Shown: one piece after another, positions 45,010 to 54,031 of the stretch
Layout: every line of letters starts with the position of its first letter
Numbering within the stretch: the stretch's first letter is position 1
Source: AP-15 sp963812675
Lineage (GTDB): Bacteria > Pseudomonadota > Alphaproteobacteria > ATCC43930 > CGMCC-115725
Reading direction: 5' to 3'
Assembly: GCA_963812675.1 (NCBI GenBank)
Contig: CAWEWR010000023.1
Span: 1-64,000, forward strand
Length of the DNA: 64,000 nt
Notes under the pieces: generated by a model
The model's input: only the letters and a program-made list of their open reading frames with translations
Told to the model about the DNA's origin: nothing
Database searches by the model: none
Translations under genes and position numbers: made by a program

Positions 45010-46146
45010 TCATCTGCGGCCCGCGCCCTGCAAAGCGGCTTCGAGTGCGGCGACGCAGAAATCGACCTGTGCTGCAGTGAGCTCAGGATAGATCGGCAGA
45101 CTGAGGCATTGGCGAGCCCAGTTTTCGGCGACCGGGAAAGCACCCGCACGGTATCCGAGCGAGGCGTAGGCTTCGAGCTCGTGGAGGGCGAACGGGTAGT
45201 GGACCCCGGCGCCGATCCCTCGATCGTTGAGGGCTTGCAACACGCTGTCGCGGCCGTGCAGCCGGATCACATAGAGATGATAGACGTTCCCAGGTGTGTG
45301 AGGTGTGCAATGGACCTCGGATATCCTTCGCAATGCCTCGTCGTAGTGGGCGGCGATCCGTCGCCGGGCGGCATTCCATTCTTCGAGATGCGTCAGCTTT
45401 GCTCGCAATATGGCGGCCTGCAGGGTGTCGAGCCGGCTGTTAAGACCGACTTGCTGATGATGGTATTTTGTCCGTGAACCGCAGTTGCGCAGAAGTTGGA
45501 TGCGTTCGGCAATGTCACGGCTGGCCGTTGTCACCAGCCCGCCATCGCCATAAGCGCCCAGGTTCTTCCCTGGATAGAAACTGAAGCAGCCGATGTCACC
45601 CGAGCTACCGGCGCGCTTGCCGGCGTAAACCGCGCCATGGGCCTGCGCTGCGTCTTCGATGACCGCCAGCGAATACTCGCGGGCAATGGCACCTATCGCC
45701 GCCATGTCGGCGCACCGGCCGTAGAGGTGAACCGGGATGATCGCCTTTGTCCGGGAAGTGATGGCGCATTCGATCTTGTCGGGATCGATCAACGCGTCAC
45801 CCTCCCGCACATCTACGATGACCGGCCGCGCGCCGGTCAACGAAACGGCAAAGGCAGTGGAGGCGAAAGTCATGGCCGGCACGATCACCTCGTCGTCCGC
45901 ACCGATGTCCAGCGCGCGGCAGGCGAGCTGAAGGGCATCCGTTCCGTTTGCAACGCCGATCGCGGATGCAACGCCGCAATACTCGGCAAACTCGCTTTCG
46001 AAGCGGGAAACTTCTTCACCAAGAACGAAATCGCACCGCTCGACAACCTTGGCGATCGCTGCTTCGATCTCCTCTGATATCGCCTGGCGCTGCGCTTTCA
46101 GGTCGACCAGGGGTATCGAGGGTCGAATATTTGGGAGACGGCTCAA
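45010..46146 (-). CDS. DegT/DnrJ/EryC1 PLP-dependent sugar aminotransferase (second copy, WbpE-like)
   Basis: This 378-residue enzyme has the PLP Lys at residue 194 (FSFYPGKNLGAYGDGG), the Asp in VIEDAAQAHGA and the family opening IPLVDLKAQRQAI and GVANGTDALQLACRALDIG. It is closest to UDP-3-keto-sugar aminotransferases (WbpE/WlbC) or the dTDP-sugar QdtB type. With the acetyltransferase next to it, and possibly the Gfo/Idh/MocA oxidoreductase at 35858, it could give a UDP-2,3-diamino-type sugar. That assembly is inferred from gene sets in other bacteria. It heads a leftward operon; 308 bp with no recognised feature separate it from the sigma factor gene. Confidence 0.92.
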   Translation of the reverse strand: MSRLPNIRPSIPLVDLKAQRQAISEEIEAAIAKVVERCDFVLGEEVSRFESEFAEYCGVASAIGVANGTDALQLACRALDIGADDEVIVPAMTFASTAFAVSLTGARPVIVDVREGDALIDPDKIECAITSRTKAIIPVHLYGRCADMAAIGAIAREYSLAVIEDAAQAHGAVYAGKRAGSSGDIGCFSFYPGKNLGAYGDGGLVTTASRDIAERIQLLRNCGSRTKYHHQQVGLNSRLDTLQAAILRAKLTHLEEWNAARRRIAAHYDEALRRISEVHCTPHTPGNVYHLYVIRLHGRDSVLQALNDRGIGAGVHYPFALHELEAYASLGYRAGAFPVAENWARQCLSLPIYPELTAAQVDFCVAALEAALQGAGRR

Positions 46147-46454
46147 GACGTTCAGACGGCAGCGCGCCGAAGCTACTTTCGATTAGTAAATTTTCCTTTA
46201 CCGAAACGCCGCTCTCGAAAAAATTCGCGCACCCCAAAATTGGCCTTTATCGCGTGATATTCGAGCGTGCTAGCAGTTCCGCCGCTATTCAGGATGGGAT
46301 GGTGTCTCGCCAATAACTCGGCTCAGCGCGTGCGGTCAAAGGCATCGGACAAGCCCTCGCAGACTGCACCCAAGCGTGCCTATTGTTTTGTTGCAGAGTC
46401 AGCAGAAACGACGCAGCGGCAGCCGTGGTCATGTTGCGCGCGAGCCAAGCCCTG

Positions 46455-47201
46455 TCAATCGCCGGCCGACGCGGCGAGCGGTGGCGCGACGGTGGGAGGC
46501 TCAGTCGCAGGCGGGGCGGCGGCCGGACGCCGGGCGAAGGGCAGCCTGGTGTCGGTCCCGTCCACTGCGGTCTTCAGCCGGTCGCGGCCGCGCGACAGGT
46601 GCGAGCGTACGGCGCCGACGGAGGTTCCCATGCTCTGCGCCGCTTCGGCATAGGATTTACCCTCGACGCCGATCAGCAAGACGGCCGAGCGCTGGTTGCT
46701 CGAGAGCCGGCGCAGCGCCGCGCCGAGGTCGCGTAACAACAGCCGCAGCTCACTCGCATGTGCGGTCGACGTCGGCCCCGGTTCGGCAATTTCCTTCAGC
46801 GCCGACGCGGAGCGGGCCGATTTGTTCACTCCGGCGAGAAAGCGGTTGCGCATGATCGTGTACAGCCAGGCGCGCAGATCGGTACCGGGCTGCCAGAGAT
46901 GCGCATTGGCGAGCGCCTGCACCAGCGTATCCTGGATGAGGTCGTCGGCGTCCGCCTTGTCGCGGTGCCAGCGGCGCACCGTGCGCCGCAGGAACGGGAT
47001 CTCGTCCTCGATTTGCCGAAAGTATTCGGCCGACGCACCACGGCCCTGGCTCTCCGGCCCATCGGAGCCGCGCCGGGCGGCGGCATACAACAGCTCGGCA
47101 TCGACGTCGGCCACATCAGGGGATTCGATTCGGCACCCGCCCGACGACGGCACTTCTGCGGCGTCTATAACAGACAGTTCGGAAGCCTCGGCATGTGTCT
47201 G
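46455..47201 (-). CDS. ECF-type RNA polymerase sigma factor
   Basis: This protein of about 248 residues has sigma-70 region 2 (RRWHRDKADADDLIQDTLVQ and LRAWLYTIMRNRFL) and region 4 (LSSNQRSAVLLIGVEGKSYA, then MGTSVGAVRSHLSRGRDRLK). The N-terminal 70 residues are acidic and unstructured, and the C-terminus is Pro/Ala-rich. It resembles alphaproteobacterial ECF sigma factors, but no NepR/PhyR or membrane anti-sigma gene is nearby, so I do not call it EcfG. The ATG at 47201 (MQTHAE) is preferred over 47225. A full CtrA box lies about 130 bp upstream. Confidence 0.88.
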   Translation of the reverse strand, partial: QTHAEASELSVIDAAEVPSSGGCRIESPDVADVDAELLYAAARRGSDGPESQGRGASAEYFRQIEDEIPFLRRTVRRWHRDKADADDLIQDTLVQALANAHLWQPGTDLRAWLYTIMRNRFLAGVNKSARSASALKEIAEPGPTSTAHASELRLLLRDLGAALRRLSSNQRSAVLLIGVEGKSYAEAAQSMGTSVGAVRSHLSRGRDRLKTAVDGTDTRLPFARRPAAAPPATEPPTVAPPLAASAGD

Positions 47202-47225
47202 CATTTTTCGCAAGTTCCACACCAA

Positions 47226-47547
47226 AACCGGGAAAAATGCCCCGATTTCGCAGCGCCACGCGGATTTACTCAGGGAAACGTTTGGTTTGTGACGCGTTTC
47301 TGACCCAAAATTGACGCGAAAGCAAACGATTTTTAACGAGTTGTTAAGAAGAGACCCTTAGGGTTAATTTTTGCGGCGAGCGATGCCGGAAGCGTAAAGA
47401 AATAAATCGCATGTAATCTTCGCCGGGGCGAAAGGATAACCGGAAGCCTCGCCAATCCATCTTAGTTGCTGACACAGCCGGGGCATCTGCGGCGCTCGGA
47501 GATCGAGGGGCTCGGGTCAACTACGCGTCAGAATGCCGCGGCGGCTG
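47226..47547. other. Intergenic region upstream of the ECF sigma gene
   Basis: These 322 bp hold the CtrA-type box at 47333-47347, a TTAAGAAGAGACCCTTAGGG stretch and AT-rich patches. No gene is visible. They lie between the sigma factor start and the stop of the polytopic membrane protein, so the promoter here serves the sigma gene. Confidence 0.5.
47333..47347. promoter_or_regulatory. CtrA-type binding site (TTAA-N7-TTAA)
   Basis: TTAA-CGAGTTG-TTAA is an exact match to the full CtrA consensus spacing. It lies about 130 bp upstream of the sigma gene start (minus strand). CtrA is the known cell-cycle and pilus regulator in alphaproteobacteria, and the window also encodes its antagonist SciP. 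Two TTAA words at this spacing can occur by chance. Confidence 0.5.
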
Positions 47548-49095
47548 TCATCCCCCGCGGTCAGCCGGTGCCGGGTCGGTCCGCACATGCACAACGGCGA
47601 CGTCGTCGGCGTAGAGCCGCTGCCAGCCCGGCAGATGGTCGAGCAGAAGGGCGGCGGGGCGCTCCGGAGCGATCAATGTCCAGGCAATGCTATTTTGGTC
47701 GAGCAGCTTTGGCAGCTCGTCGCTATCCAGCAGCATCGCTTGAACGTAGCGCTTGATGAATTCGTCGCCATAAAGCTCGGCCCGCCCGTCGATAAAGGGC
47801 GGGATGCCGGCGAAGATCAGGTAGCCGCCAAAACCGTAATCGTTTAGGACCGGGCCGGTCACGTGGGCCGCCTCCACCGCGGCCAGCGCGGCGGTCGGCA
47901 TCGCGACATCCGGACGGATCACGGCGCCGTGCAGGACCGCGGCGCTGAGCGCCGCCAGGCCGGCTCCGGCGAGGGCGGTGCCACGAAAGGACGCCGGCTT
48001 TGCCAGTTCCGCCAAAGCATGGTCGACCGGTCCGGCCGAACGGCCGGCCGGCAATGCCCTCAGCTGCGGCGCTAGCGCCGGGGCGAGCAGCAACGGGGCG
48101 ACCAGGCCGACCAGCTCGCCGTGGCGGCGATGCTGCAACGCCATGTGCAACAACAACAACAGCATGAACAGCCGGGTCGGCGGCAGCCGCCAGCCCAACG
48201 CGAAACCGGCAAAGAGGACGACGGCGAGCCATAGTTCGAGCGGCTCGAAGGACTGGAAATCGGGGCTGCGCCATTCGACCAGCTGCCCCATTGCAAAGCT
48301 CATCCCGGCGAGGCGGAACGGCAGCAGCAGCCCGGCCAGGCCATAGGGGGTGAGGAGCGCCGCACCTGCCGCCAGCGCGCCGAAGAAAGCCCAGCCGCCC
48401 GCCGCCCGGCGCCGAGTGCGCCAATCCGGGGCGAGCAGCACCGCCTCGGCGGCCAACAGCGCCGTGAGGGCGAGCCCAATCAGGTAGCCACCATGCAGAT
48501 TGGCCCACAAGACCATCAGCGCAGCGAGCCGAGCCGCCGGCGCCCGGTCCTCGCAGCGGGCCCTTACCAGCCCCGCCGCCCAAGCGACGAGGATCGGCAG
48601 GGTGAAGACATGCGGCCGCGCGAGCACATGTGGAGTGATGAGGATAACGGCGAGCGCCGTTGCGATCGTCGCGTGCACCGGTAGTAGGCTGCGCAGCAGC
48701 TGGCGCAGCAGCATCGCCACCGCCGCAGCGGTGCAAAAGGCGGTCACCGCGACGAGCCCGGTCCAGCCGAATGTGTCGAACAACCAAGCGAGGAGGACTT
48801 CGCCCAGCCACTCATGAGCGACCCAGGGCGCCTGCGCCATCGTCTCCGAGAAGATGCCGTAATAGGGCACCGCTTGGTGCGCCATGATCCAACGCCCGAC
48901 GGCGATGTGCAAATAGGTGTCGGGATCGTGCAGCACCGCGCCGCCGTGCCCGGCGATGAGGGCATAGATGCCAAGGCCAAAGATTAGCGGCAGGGAGAGG
49001 CCGTAACGGCTGCGGCCAGGTGCCGGGATCGCACTGATACGCATAATGCGGCGCCGCGAGACGGAATCGACGATTTCAATTAGGTCATTCGTCAT
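47548..49095 (-). CDS. Polytopic membrane protein, GT-C-like, function unknown
   Basis: This 515-residue protein has about ten to twelve hydrophobic helices. The first loop has HDPDTYLHIAVGRWIMAHQ, an Asp-x-x-x-His pattern like that of GT-C glycosyltransferase-related hypothetical proteins, followed by PWVAHEWLGEVLLAWLF. The C-terminal soluble part (VLNDYGFGGYLIFAGIPPFI, DGRAELYGDEFI) is a conserved feature of this group, whose role is unknown to me. It sits divergently from the Tad locus II operon, with 144 bp between starts. Two shorter starts (for example the ATG at 49044) are possible. Confidence 0.65.
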   Translation of the reverse strand: MTNDLIEIVDSVSRRRIMRISAIPAPGRSRYGLSLPLIFGLGIYALIAGHGGAVLHDPDTYLHIAVGRWIMAHQAVPYYGIFSETMAQAPWVAHEWLGEVLLAWLFDTFGWTGLVAVTAFCTAAAVAMLLRQLLRSLLPVHATIATALAVILITPHVLARPHVFTLPILVAWAAGLVRARCEDRAPAARLAALMVLWANLHGGYLIGLALTALLAAEAVLLAPDWRTRRRAAGGWAFFGALAAGAALLTPYGLAGLLLPFRLAGMSFAMGQLVEWRSPDFQSFEPLELWLAVVLFAGFALGWRLPPTRLFMLLLLLHMALQHRRHGELVGLVAPLLLAPALAPQLRALPAGRSAGPVDHALAELAKPASFRGTALAGAGLAALSAAVLHGAVIRPDVAMPTAALAAVEAAHVTGPVLNDYGFGGYLIFAGIPPFIDGRAELYGDEFIKRYVQAMLLDSDELPKLLDQNSIAWTLIAPERPAALLLDHLPGWQRLYADDVAVVHVRTDPAPADRGG

Positions 49096-49239
49096 AGCTA
49101 CGAAAGCGGCACGTGGATATCGCCCCCGCCTTTATCCACAACAGCCCTCCCGTAAAGCCGCGGAGAGCGAAACTCGATTATCGCTTCCTTAACTACTCCG
49201 CGGGCAGGGTGGACCGGTACCGATCACCGCGCGGATTGC

Positions 49240-49728
49240 ATGTCGCTTCAGCTCCACCTTGTTCCTCTCGCCGGGTTTGCCGGATTGATGTTGATCGCCG
49301 CCGTCGAGGATCTGCGCCGGCTGGTGATCCCGAACACGGTGGTCCTGGGTTTGTGCACGCTGTGGCCGCTTCAACTTGCGGCGGCCCCCGACATATCCCT
49401 CTTCGGCAGCGCCAGCGCCGCCTTCTGCGCGGCGGCGGTATTCGCTGTCGGGATCGTGTTGTTTTCGCGCGGGGTGGTGGGCGGCGGCGACGTCAAGCTG
49501 CTTACCGCGGCGACCCTATGGGCAGGTCCCGACCTGACCCCGGCGCTGCTGATCGGCACTGCGGTCCTCGGCGGTCTCCTGACCCTGGCTCTGTTGTTCC
49601 CTCTGGCGCTGCGCGCGGTCTTTGCCCCGACTGCGGCGGTCGGCGCCGCAAAGCGCCTGCCGGTGCCGTACGGCGTCGCAATCGCCGCCGCCGCGCTGAT
49701 CGTGACGATCCCGCCCAACCTCAGCTGA
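49240..49728 (+). CDS. cpaA: CpaA/TadV prepilin peptidase (Tad locus II)
   Basis: This 162-residue aspartic peptidase with several helices cleaves Flp prepilins and pseudopilins. The two catalytic Asp are in LIAAVEDLRRLVIPN near residue 26 (an ED variant of the usual D-x-R motif) and GVVGGGDVKLLTA near residue 86. The C-terminal LPVPYGVAIAAAALIV is the same motif that is displaced by a frameshift in the locus I copy. It is intact and heads the locus II operon; the next gene starts ten bases after its stop. It may process the locus I pilins as well, since it lies in the same genome. Confidence 0.9.
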   Translation: MSLQLHLVPLAGFAGLMLIAAVEDLRRLVIPNTVVLGLCTLWPLQLAAAPDISLFGSASAAFCAAAVFAVGIVLFSRGVVGGGDVKLLTAATLWAGPDLTPALLIGTAVLGGLLTLALLFPLALRAVFAPTAAVGAAKRLPVPYGVAIAAAALIVTIPPNLS

Positions 49729-49738
49729 AGCCGGCCCC

Positions 49739-50617
49739 ATGCGCGCACGCACGCTGATCCTCTTCCTGGTCGCCATCCTGCTGGCCGGCGGCACCGCAAT
49801 GCTGGTGCGCTCCTGGCTGGCGCAGCAACGCACGGTCGAGGCGGAGGCGGCGCCGATGCCGCCGCCTCCTGTGCAGAAATCCGTCCTCGTCGCCCGCAGC
49901 GCCATTCCTCGGGGGCAGATCCTGAAGCCGACGGACCTCGCTTGGCAGGCATGGCCCGATGGCGGCCTCGATCACGCTTATATCCAAAAAGGAGGCAAGA
50001 CGATCGAGGATTTCGCCGGGTGGGTGGCGCGCGACCCGTTCGGGCCGGGCGAGCCGATCACTGAAAGCAAGATCGTGGCGCCGGGCAGCCGCGGCTTTCT
50101 CGCCGCGGTGCTGCGCGCCGGCATGCGGGCCGTGTCTGTGCCGGTCACCGCTACTTCCGGGATCTCCGGCTTCGTCTTCCCGGGCGACCAGGTCGACATC
50201 CTGATCACCCATCCGCTGGCGGCGAGCGGCGGCAAGGGCGAGGGGGTGCCGCACCAGGCATCGGAGACGGTGCTGCACGATGTGCGGGTGCTGGCGGTCG
50301 ACCAGAAGCTCGACGGCAAAGGAGGCGAGGCGATCGTCGCTCACACTGCGACGCTCGAAGTGACGCCGAAGCAGAGCGAGGTCATTGCGGTCGCCAGCGA
50401 GATGGGCAAGCTGTCCCTCAGTCTTCGTAGCCTGACCACTCCGCCCGGCGAAGAGACCGCAGCCGATTCTGCCGACAACCCCGGCTCCGGCACCTTCACT
50501 CTCGACAGCGAGGTCAGTCAGCTCCTCGCTCCAAAGGATAATACAATCACCGTATTGCGCGGAACCAGCAAATCGGAGACTAGTAGCGAGTCGCAACCTG
50601 CGTCTCGAGGTCTTTGA
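49739..50617 (+). CDS. cpaB: CpaB/RcpC Flp pilus assembly protein (Tad locus II)
   Basis: This 292-residue protein is anchored by an N-terminal helix (TLILFLVAILLAGGTAMLV). It has a SAF/CpaB domain: LVARSAIPRGQILKPTDLAW, GEPITESKIVAPGSRGFLAA and VPVTATSGISGFVFPGDQVD. The end has VLRGTSKSETSSES. CpaB helps the CpaC secretin in the periplasm. It overlaps the cpaC start by four bases (ATGA). The sequence is diverged from the locus I CpaB at 25332, which argues against a recent duplication of whole loci. Confidence 0.92.
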   Translation: MRARTLILFLVAILLAGGTAMLVRSWLAQQRTVEAEAAPMPPPPVQKSVLVARSAIPRGQILKPTDLAWQAWPDGGLDHAYIQKGGKTIEDFAGWVARDPFGPGEPITESKIVAPGSRGFLAAVLRAGMRAVSVPVTATSGISGFVFPGDQVDILITHPLAASGGKGEGVPHQASETVLHDVRVLAVDQKLDGKGGEAIVAHTATLEVTPKQSEVIAVASEMGKLSLSLRSLTTPPGEETAADSADNPGSGTFTLDSEVSQLLAPKDNTITVLRGTSKSETSSESQPASRGL

Positions 50618-52107
50618 TGCGTGCCTTGCCGCTCGCCGGTCTTGCTGGATCGCTGATTTTCGCCGCCTTCGGCGCCCTGCCCGCGGCGGCTCAGACCACC
50701 GCCCCGACCGCCGATGGGCGCGGCGCGATGACCGTCACACCACAGAACGCCGCGCGGCCGTTGCGCGGTGGCGGGGCCAGCCAGATCGGCGCGAACGGCG
50801 CGCCGATCGTGCTCGAAGTGAACAAGGGCACCTTGATCCGCCTCAGCGCCCCGGCGGCGACGGTCTTCGTCGCCAATCCCGACATCGCCGACGTCCAGGT
50901 CAAGTCGCCCTCGCTGATCTATATCAGCGCCAAGGCGCCGGGGGAGACCGTGATCTATGCGGTCGACGCCACCGACAGCGTGCTGCTGAACTCGCCCGTC
51001 CGGGTCGAGCACGATCTGTCGCGGCTGCGCTCGTCCCTGCGGCAATTGGCGCCGGGCGAGCAGATCTCGGCCGATTCGGTTGACGGCAATCTGGTGCTGA
51101 GCGGCATAGCATCGGATGCCGGCAAAGCAGAAAAGGTTCGCGCGCTCGCCGGCGCGATCGCCGGCGAGGTCAAGGGCTCGCAGGTGATCAACCGAATGAC
51201 GGTCGCCACCCCGAACCAGGTCAATCTTCATGTCCGCATCGCCGAGGTTGATGTTACGAAACTGAGTGAAATCGGGATCAATTGGTCGAAGGCGTTCGGA
51301 AATCCGGCTTCAAGTCTGCAATTCCAGACCACAAACCCGGTGACAACTGCGGCTGAGACCACCAACACTCTCATCGCAGGCAAGTTGATTGGGCAAGCCG
51401 TCTCCGCCACCATCAGCGCTCTTACGGACGAGGGGTTCATCACGAGCCTGGCCGAGCCGAACCTGACCGCGGTGTCCGGTCAGACCGCGAGCTTTACCGC
51501 CGGCGGGCAGTTTCCAGTGCCGATCAGCGGCTCCTCGGCCTCTACCGGCGGTTTCCCCACGATCACGGTCGAATTCAAGACCTTCGGCGTCAGCCTCTCC
51601 TTTACCCCCACGATCATCGACGCAAACCATCTCAACCTGCGTGTCCGGCCCGAGATCAGCGAGCTGACGACCACCGGCGAGGTGTCGGTGCCCCTCACGG
51701 CGACCGCCACGGTCACGATCCCCGCCCTGACGCTCCGCACGGCTGAAACCACGGTCGAACTCGCTAGCGGCGAAAGCTTTGCTCTCGCTGGCCTGCTGAT
51801 GCACACCTCCCAGCAGCTCGTTTCCAAGGTCCCGTGGATCGGCGATATTCCGATCCTCGGCGCGTTGTTTCGCTCGGACCGTTTTCAGCGCGGCGAGACC
51901 GACCTCGTCATCATCGTCACTCCCTATCTCGTGCAACCATCATCGACGCGGCTCGCGGCCCCGACCGACGGCCTCGTACTGCCGAGCGATGCGCAACGGG
52001 TCCTCTTCAGCGACAAATACCGCCAGGGGCTGCCCGGACCCGCGCGCGGGCCGCTCGATGCCGGCGGCAAGGGCCTCATCGGTCCCGGCGGCTTTCGGCT
52101 GGATTAA
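50614..52107 (+). CDS. cpaC: CpaC/RcpA outer-membrane secretin (Tad locus II)
   Basis: This 497-residue secretin forms the outer-membrane pore for the Tad pilus. A signal peptide ends near LPAAAQ (residues 1-27). The N-domain has RLSAPAATVFVANPDIADVQ and VIYAVDATDSVLLNSPVRV, with BON-type repeats (LVLSGIASDAGKAEKVRAL). The secretin core has TAVSGQTASFTAGGQFPVPI and LVIIVTPYLVQPSSTRLAAP. It is the only CpaC in the window, as locus I lacks one, so any locus I pilus would need this pore. Confidence 0.93.
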   Translation: MMRALPLAGLAGSLIFAAFGALPAAAQTTAPTADGRGAMTVTPQNAARPLRGGGASQIGANGAPIVLEVNKGTLIRLSAPAATVFVANPDIADVQVKSPSLIYISAKAPGETVIYAVDATDSVLLNSPVRVEHDLSRLRSSLRQLAPGEQISADSVDGNLVLSGIASDAGKAEKVRALAGAIAGEVKGSQVINRMTVATPNQVNLHVRIAEVDVTKLSEIGINWSKAFGNPASSLQFQTTNPVTTAAETTNTLIAGKLIGQAVSATISALTDEGFITSLAEPNLTAVSGQTASFTAGGQFPVPISGSSASTGGFPTITVEFKTFGVSLSFTPTIIDANHLNLRVRPEISELTTTGEVSVPLTATATVTIPALTLRTAETTVELASGESFALAGLLMHTSQQLVSKVPWIGDIPILGALFRSDRFQRGETDLVIIVTPYLVQPSSTRLAAPTDGLVLPSDAQRVLFSDKYRQGLPGPARGPLDAGGKGLIGPGGFRLD

Positions 52108-52118
52108 GGAAGAACGCT

Positions 52119-52829
52119 ATGAAGATTCACCTCCCCCTCGTCGTTCTGCCGCTGATGCTGGGACTAGCCGCCTGCGTCACCGAATACAGCAAGAGCGAAG
52201 CCCCGGACCAGCTGCGGGTCGACGCCGCCGAGAGCCGGCGCGAGCTCGCATTCGCGCCCGGATCTGCGTCTTTGACGCAGGGTGAGCTTCGCAAACTCGA
52301 CGGGTGGGTGCTCAGCGGCAGCATCCGACCCGCCGATCGCGTAGCGGTCGCCGCGGCCGGCCCCCCAAGACTCGCCGAGCAACGCGCCGCTGCAGTTTCA
52401 CGCGAGCTGTTGCGCTACGGCATCGTCACCCAAATGCTGGCGCTCGACGGGGTACCGGCCAATGGCGCGATCCTCTCGGTCGGCCGCTACGCGGTGACGT
52501 TGCCGACCTGCCCGAACTGGAGCCAGTCACTGAGCGCCGATTTCACCAATGCGTTTACGAGCAATTACGGCTGCGCTAACACGACCAATCTCGGGCTGAT
52601 GGTGGCGAGCCCGGCTGACCTCGTCAGCGGCCGTCCCCTCGCGGCGGCCGACGGCCAGCCCGCTGTCGCTGCGGTTCAGCGCTACATGACCGACCGCGTC
52701 AAGCCGCCTCCCCCGCCCACAGCCTCGCCATTTGCCGCCGCGACCGGTGGCGGAGGCGGAGGCGGAGGCGATACCGGCGGGGCCGGTGGCGGAGCCCCTG
52801 GAGCCGGGGTGGGAACTGGAGCTCAGTAA
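52119..52829 (+). CDS. cpaD: CpaD pilus-assembly lipoprotein (Tad locus II)
   Basis: This 236-residue protein has a signal peptide and lipobox LAAC with the lipidated Cys19. The CpaD domain follows: LAFAPGSASLTQGELRKLDG, PNWSQSLSADFTNAFTSNYG (the best-conserved part) and CANTTNLGLMVASPADLVSG. The last 40 residues are a Pro-then-Gly-rich linker (GGGGGGGG and GAGGGAPGAGVGTGAQ). CpaD/TadD-like lipoproteins help insert the secretin. The ATG at 52119 follows AAGGAAG. It is absent from locus I. The stop overlaps the cpaE start. Confidence 0.9.
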   Translation: MKIHLPLVVLPLMLGLAACVTEYSKSEAPDQLRVDAAESRRELAFAPGSASLTQGELRKLDGWVLSGSIRPADRVAVAAAGPPRLAEQRAAAVSRELLRYGIVTQMLALDGVPANGAILSVGRYAVTLPTCPNWSQSLSADFTNAFTSNYGCANTTNLGLMVASPADLVSGRPLAAADGQPAVAAVQRYMTDRVKPPPPPTASPFAAATGGGGGGGGDTGGAGGGAPGAGVGTGAQ

Positions 52830-54031
52830 TGAAATCATTGCGGGCTTCGGCTGCGCTCAAATCCGAGCGCGAGGGTATCCTCGCCGTCCTCTACGAGCCG
52901 TCGACGATCGATCGAATCCAGGGGGTCATCCGTGACCTGCAACTGGATGACGAGCTTTCTGTGACCGATACGCTCGACGCCGCGCTGCGGCGCATCCGCT
53001 CGGGTTCGACACCGCGCATCCTGCTGATCGACCTTGGCGAATCGACCGCGCCGATCGCCGAGGTCAGCGCCGCGCGGGCGGTCGGCGGCGTCGATCTGAA
53101 GCTCGTCGTGCTCGGCACGGTCAACGATGTCGCTTTGTTCCGCGATCTGCTCTCGGCTGGCGCCAGCGACTATCTGGTCAAGCCGTCGACGCGCGAAGCC
53201 CTAAGCGCGGTGCTGGAAAAGACCTCGGCCTCGTTGGGAACGACCCCCGACGGGTTGGGACAGGTGATCGTCTTCCTCGGCAGCCGTGGCGGTGTCGGCG
53301 CGACAACCTCGGCCGTCTCCTGCGCCTGGCTGATGGCCACCGAGCGGCGAGAACGGGTCGCCCTTGTCGATCTCGACCTGCATTTCGGGACCGTCGCTTT
53401 GAAGCTGGACCTCGACCCGGGCAGCGGGTTGTGCGAGGCCCTGGAGCAGCCGTCGCGCATCGACAGCCTGTTCATCGAGCGCGCCATGATCAAGGTCAGC
53501 GACAATTTGCGCGTCTTGGCAGCCGAGGCCTCCGCAGCGCAGCACGTCGCCGTCGACGCCGGCGCGGTCGATATGCTGCTCCACGAATTGCGCCGCAAAT
53601 TCGTTCGGATCGCGGTCGATCTGCCGCGCGGCGTAAGCCCGATGCACCGCGTCGTGCTGGCCGCGGCGAGCCAGGTGGTCGTGTTCTGCGAGCATAGCCT
53701 CGCCGGTCTGCGCGACACGATCCGGCTGCAGACCCTGGCGCGCGAGCAGGCGCCCCAGGCCCGGCTGTGGCTCGTCGAGGCGGGCGCCAGTGGCGAGCGC
53801 GCTCCGATCGGCAAGAACGAGTTCGAAAAAGGGATCGGGAAATCGCTCGACGCGAGGCTTTCCTACGACCCCAAAGCGGCCAGTGCCGCATCCAATTCCG
53901 GCCAGCCTTTGCCGGCCGCGGCACCCCGCAGCGCGGTCGTGCGCGAACTGCGGCAGCTGACGGCCTTGCTGGTCGGCCCTGCGCAGACCGCTGTCAAAAG
54001 CCGGGGGTTTGCCCTGCCTTCGCTATGGTAG
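52829..54031 (+). CDS. cpaE: CpaE/TadZ-like localisation ATPase (Tad locus II)
   Basis: This 400-residue protein has an N-terminal receiver-like domain (ILLIDLGESTAPIAEVSAAR, then VALFRDLLSAGASDYLVKPS) and a C-terminal ParA/MinD-type domain with the deviant Walker A FLGSRGGVGATTSAVSCAWL (Arg for the first Lys). The conserved VALVDLDLHFGTVALKLDLD is also present. It directs the assembly machine to its site. It is intact, unlike the locus I copy. The cpaF start lies seven bases inside its stop. Confidence 0.92.
   Translation: MKSLRASAALKSEREGILAVLYEPSTIDRIQGVIRDLQLDDELSVTDTLDAALRRIRSGSTPRILLIDLGESTAPIAEVSAARAVGGVDLKLVVLGTVNDVALFRDLLSAGASDYLVKPSTREALSAVLEKTSASLGTTPDGLGQVIVFLGSRGGVGATTSAVSCAWLMATERRERVALVDLDLHFGTVALKLDLDPGSGLCEALEQPSRIDSLFIERAMIKVSDNLRVLAAEASAAQHVAVDAGAVDMLLHELRRKFVRIAVDLPRGVSPMHRVVLAAASQVVVFCEHSLAGLRDTIRLQTLAREQAPQARLWLVEAGASGERAPIGKNEFEKGIGKSLDARLSYDPKAASAASNSGQPLPAAAPRSAVVRELRQLTALLVGPAQTAVKSRGFALPSLW

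Noticed and set aside
46455..47201. Calling the sigma factor EcfG, the general stress sigma factor
   Set aside because: NepR and PhyR genes, which usually neighbour ecfG, are not here, and similarity by eye does not separate EcfG from other ECF groups.
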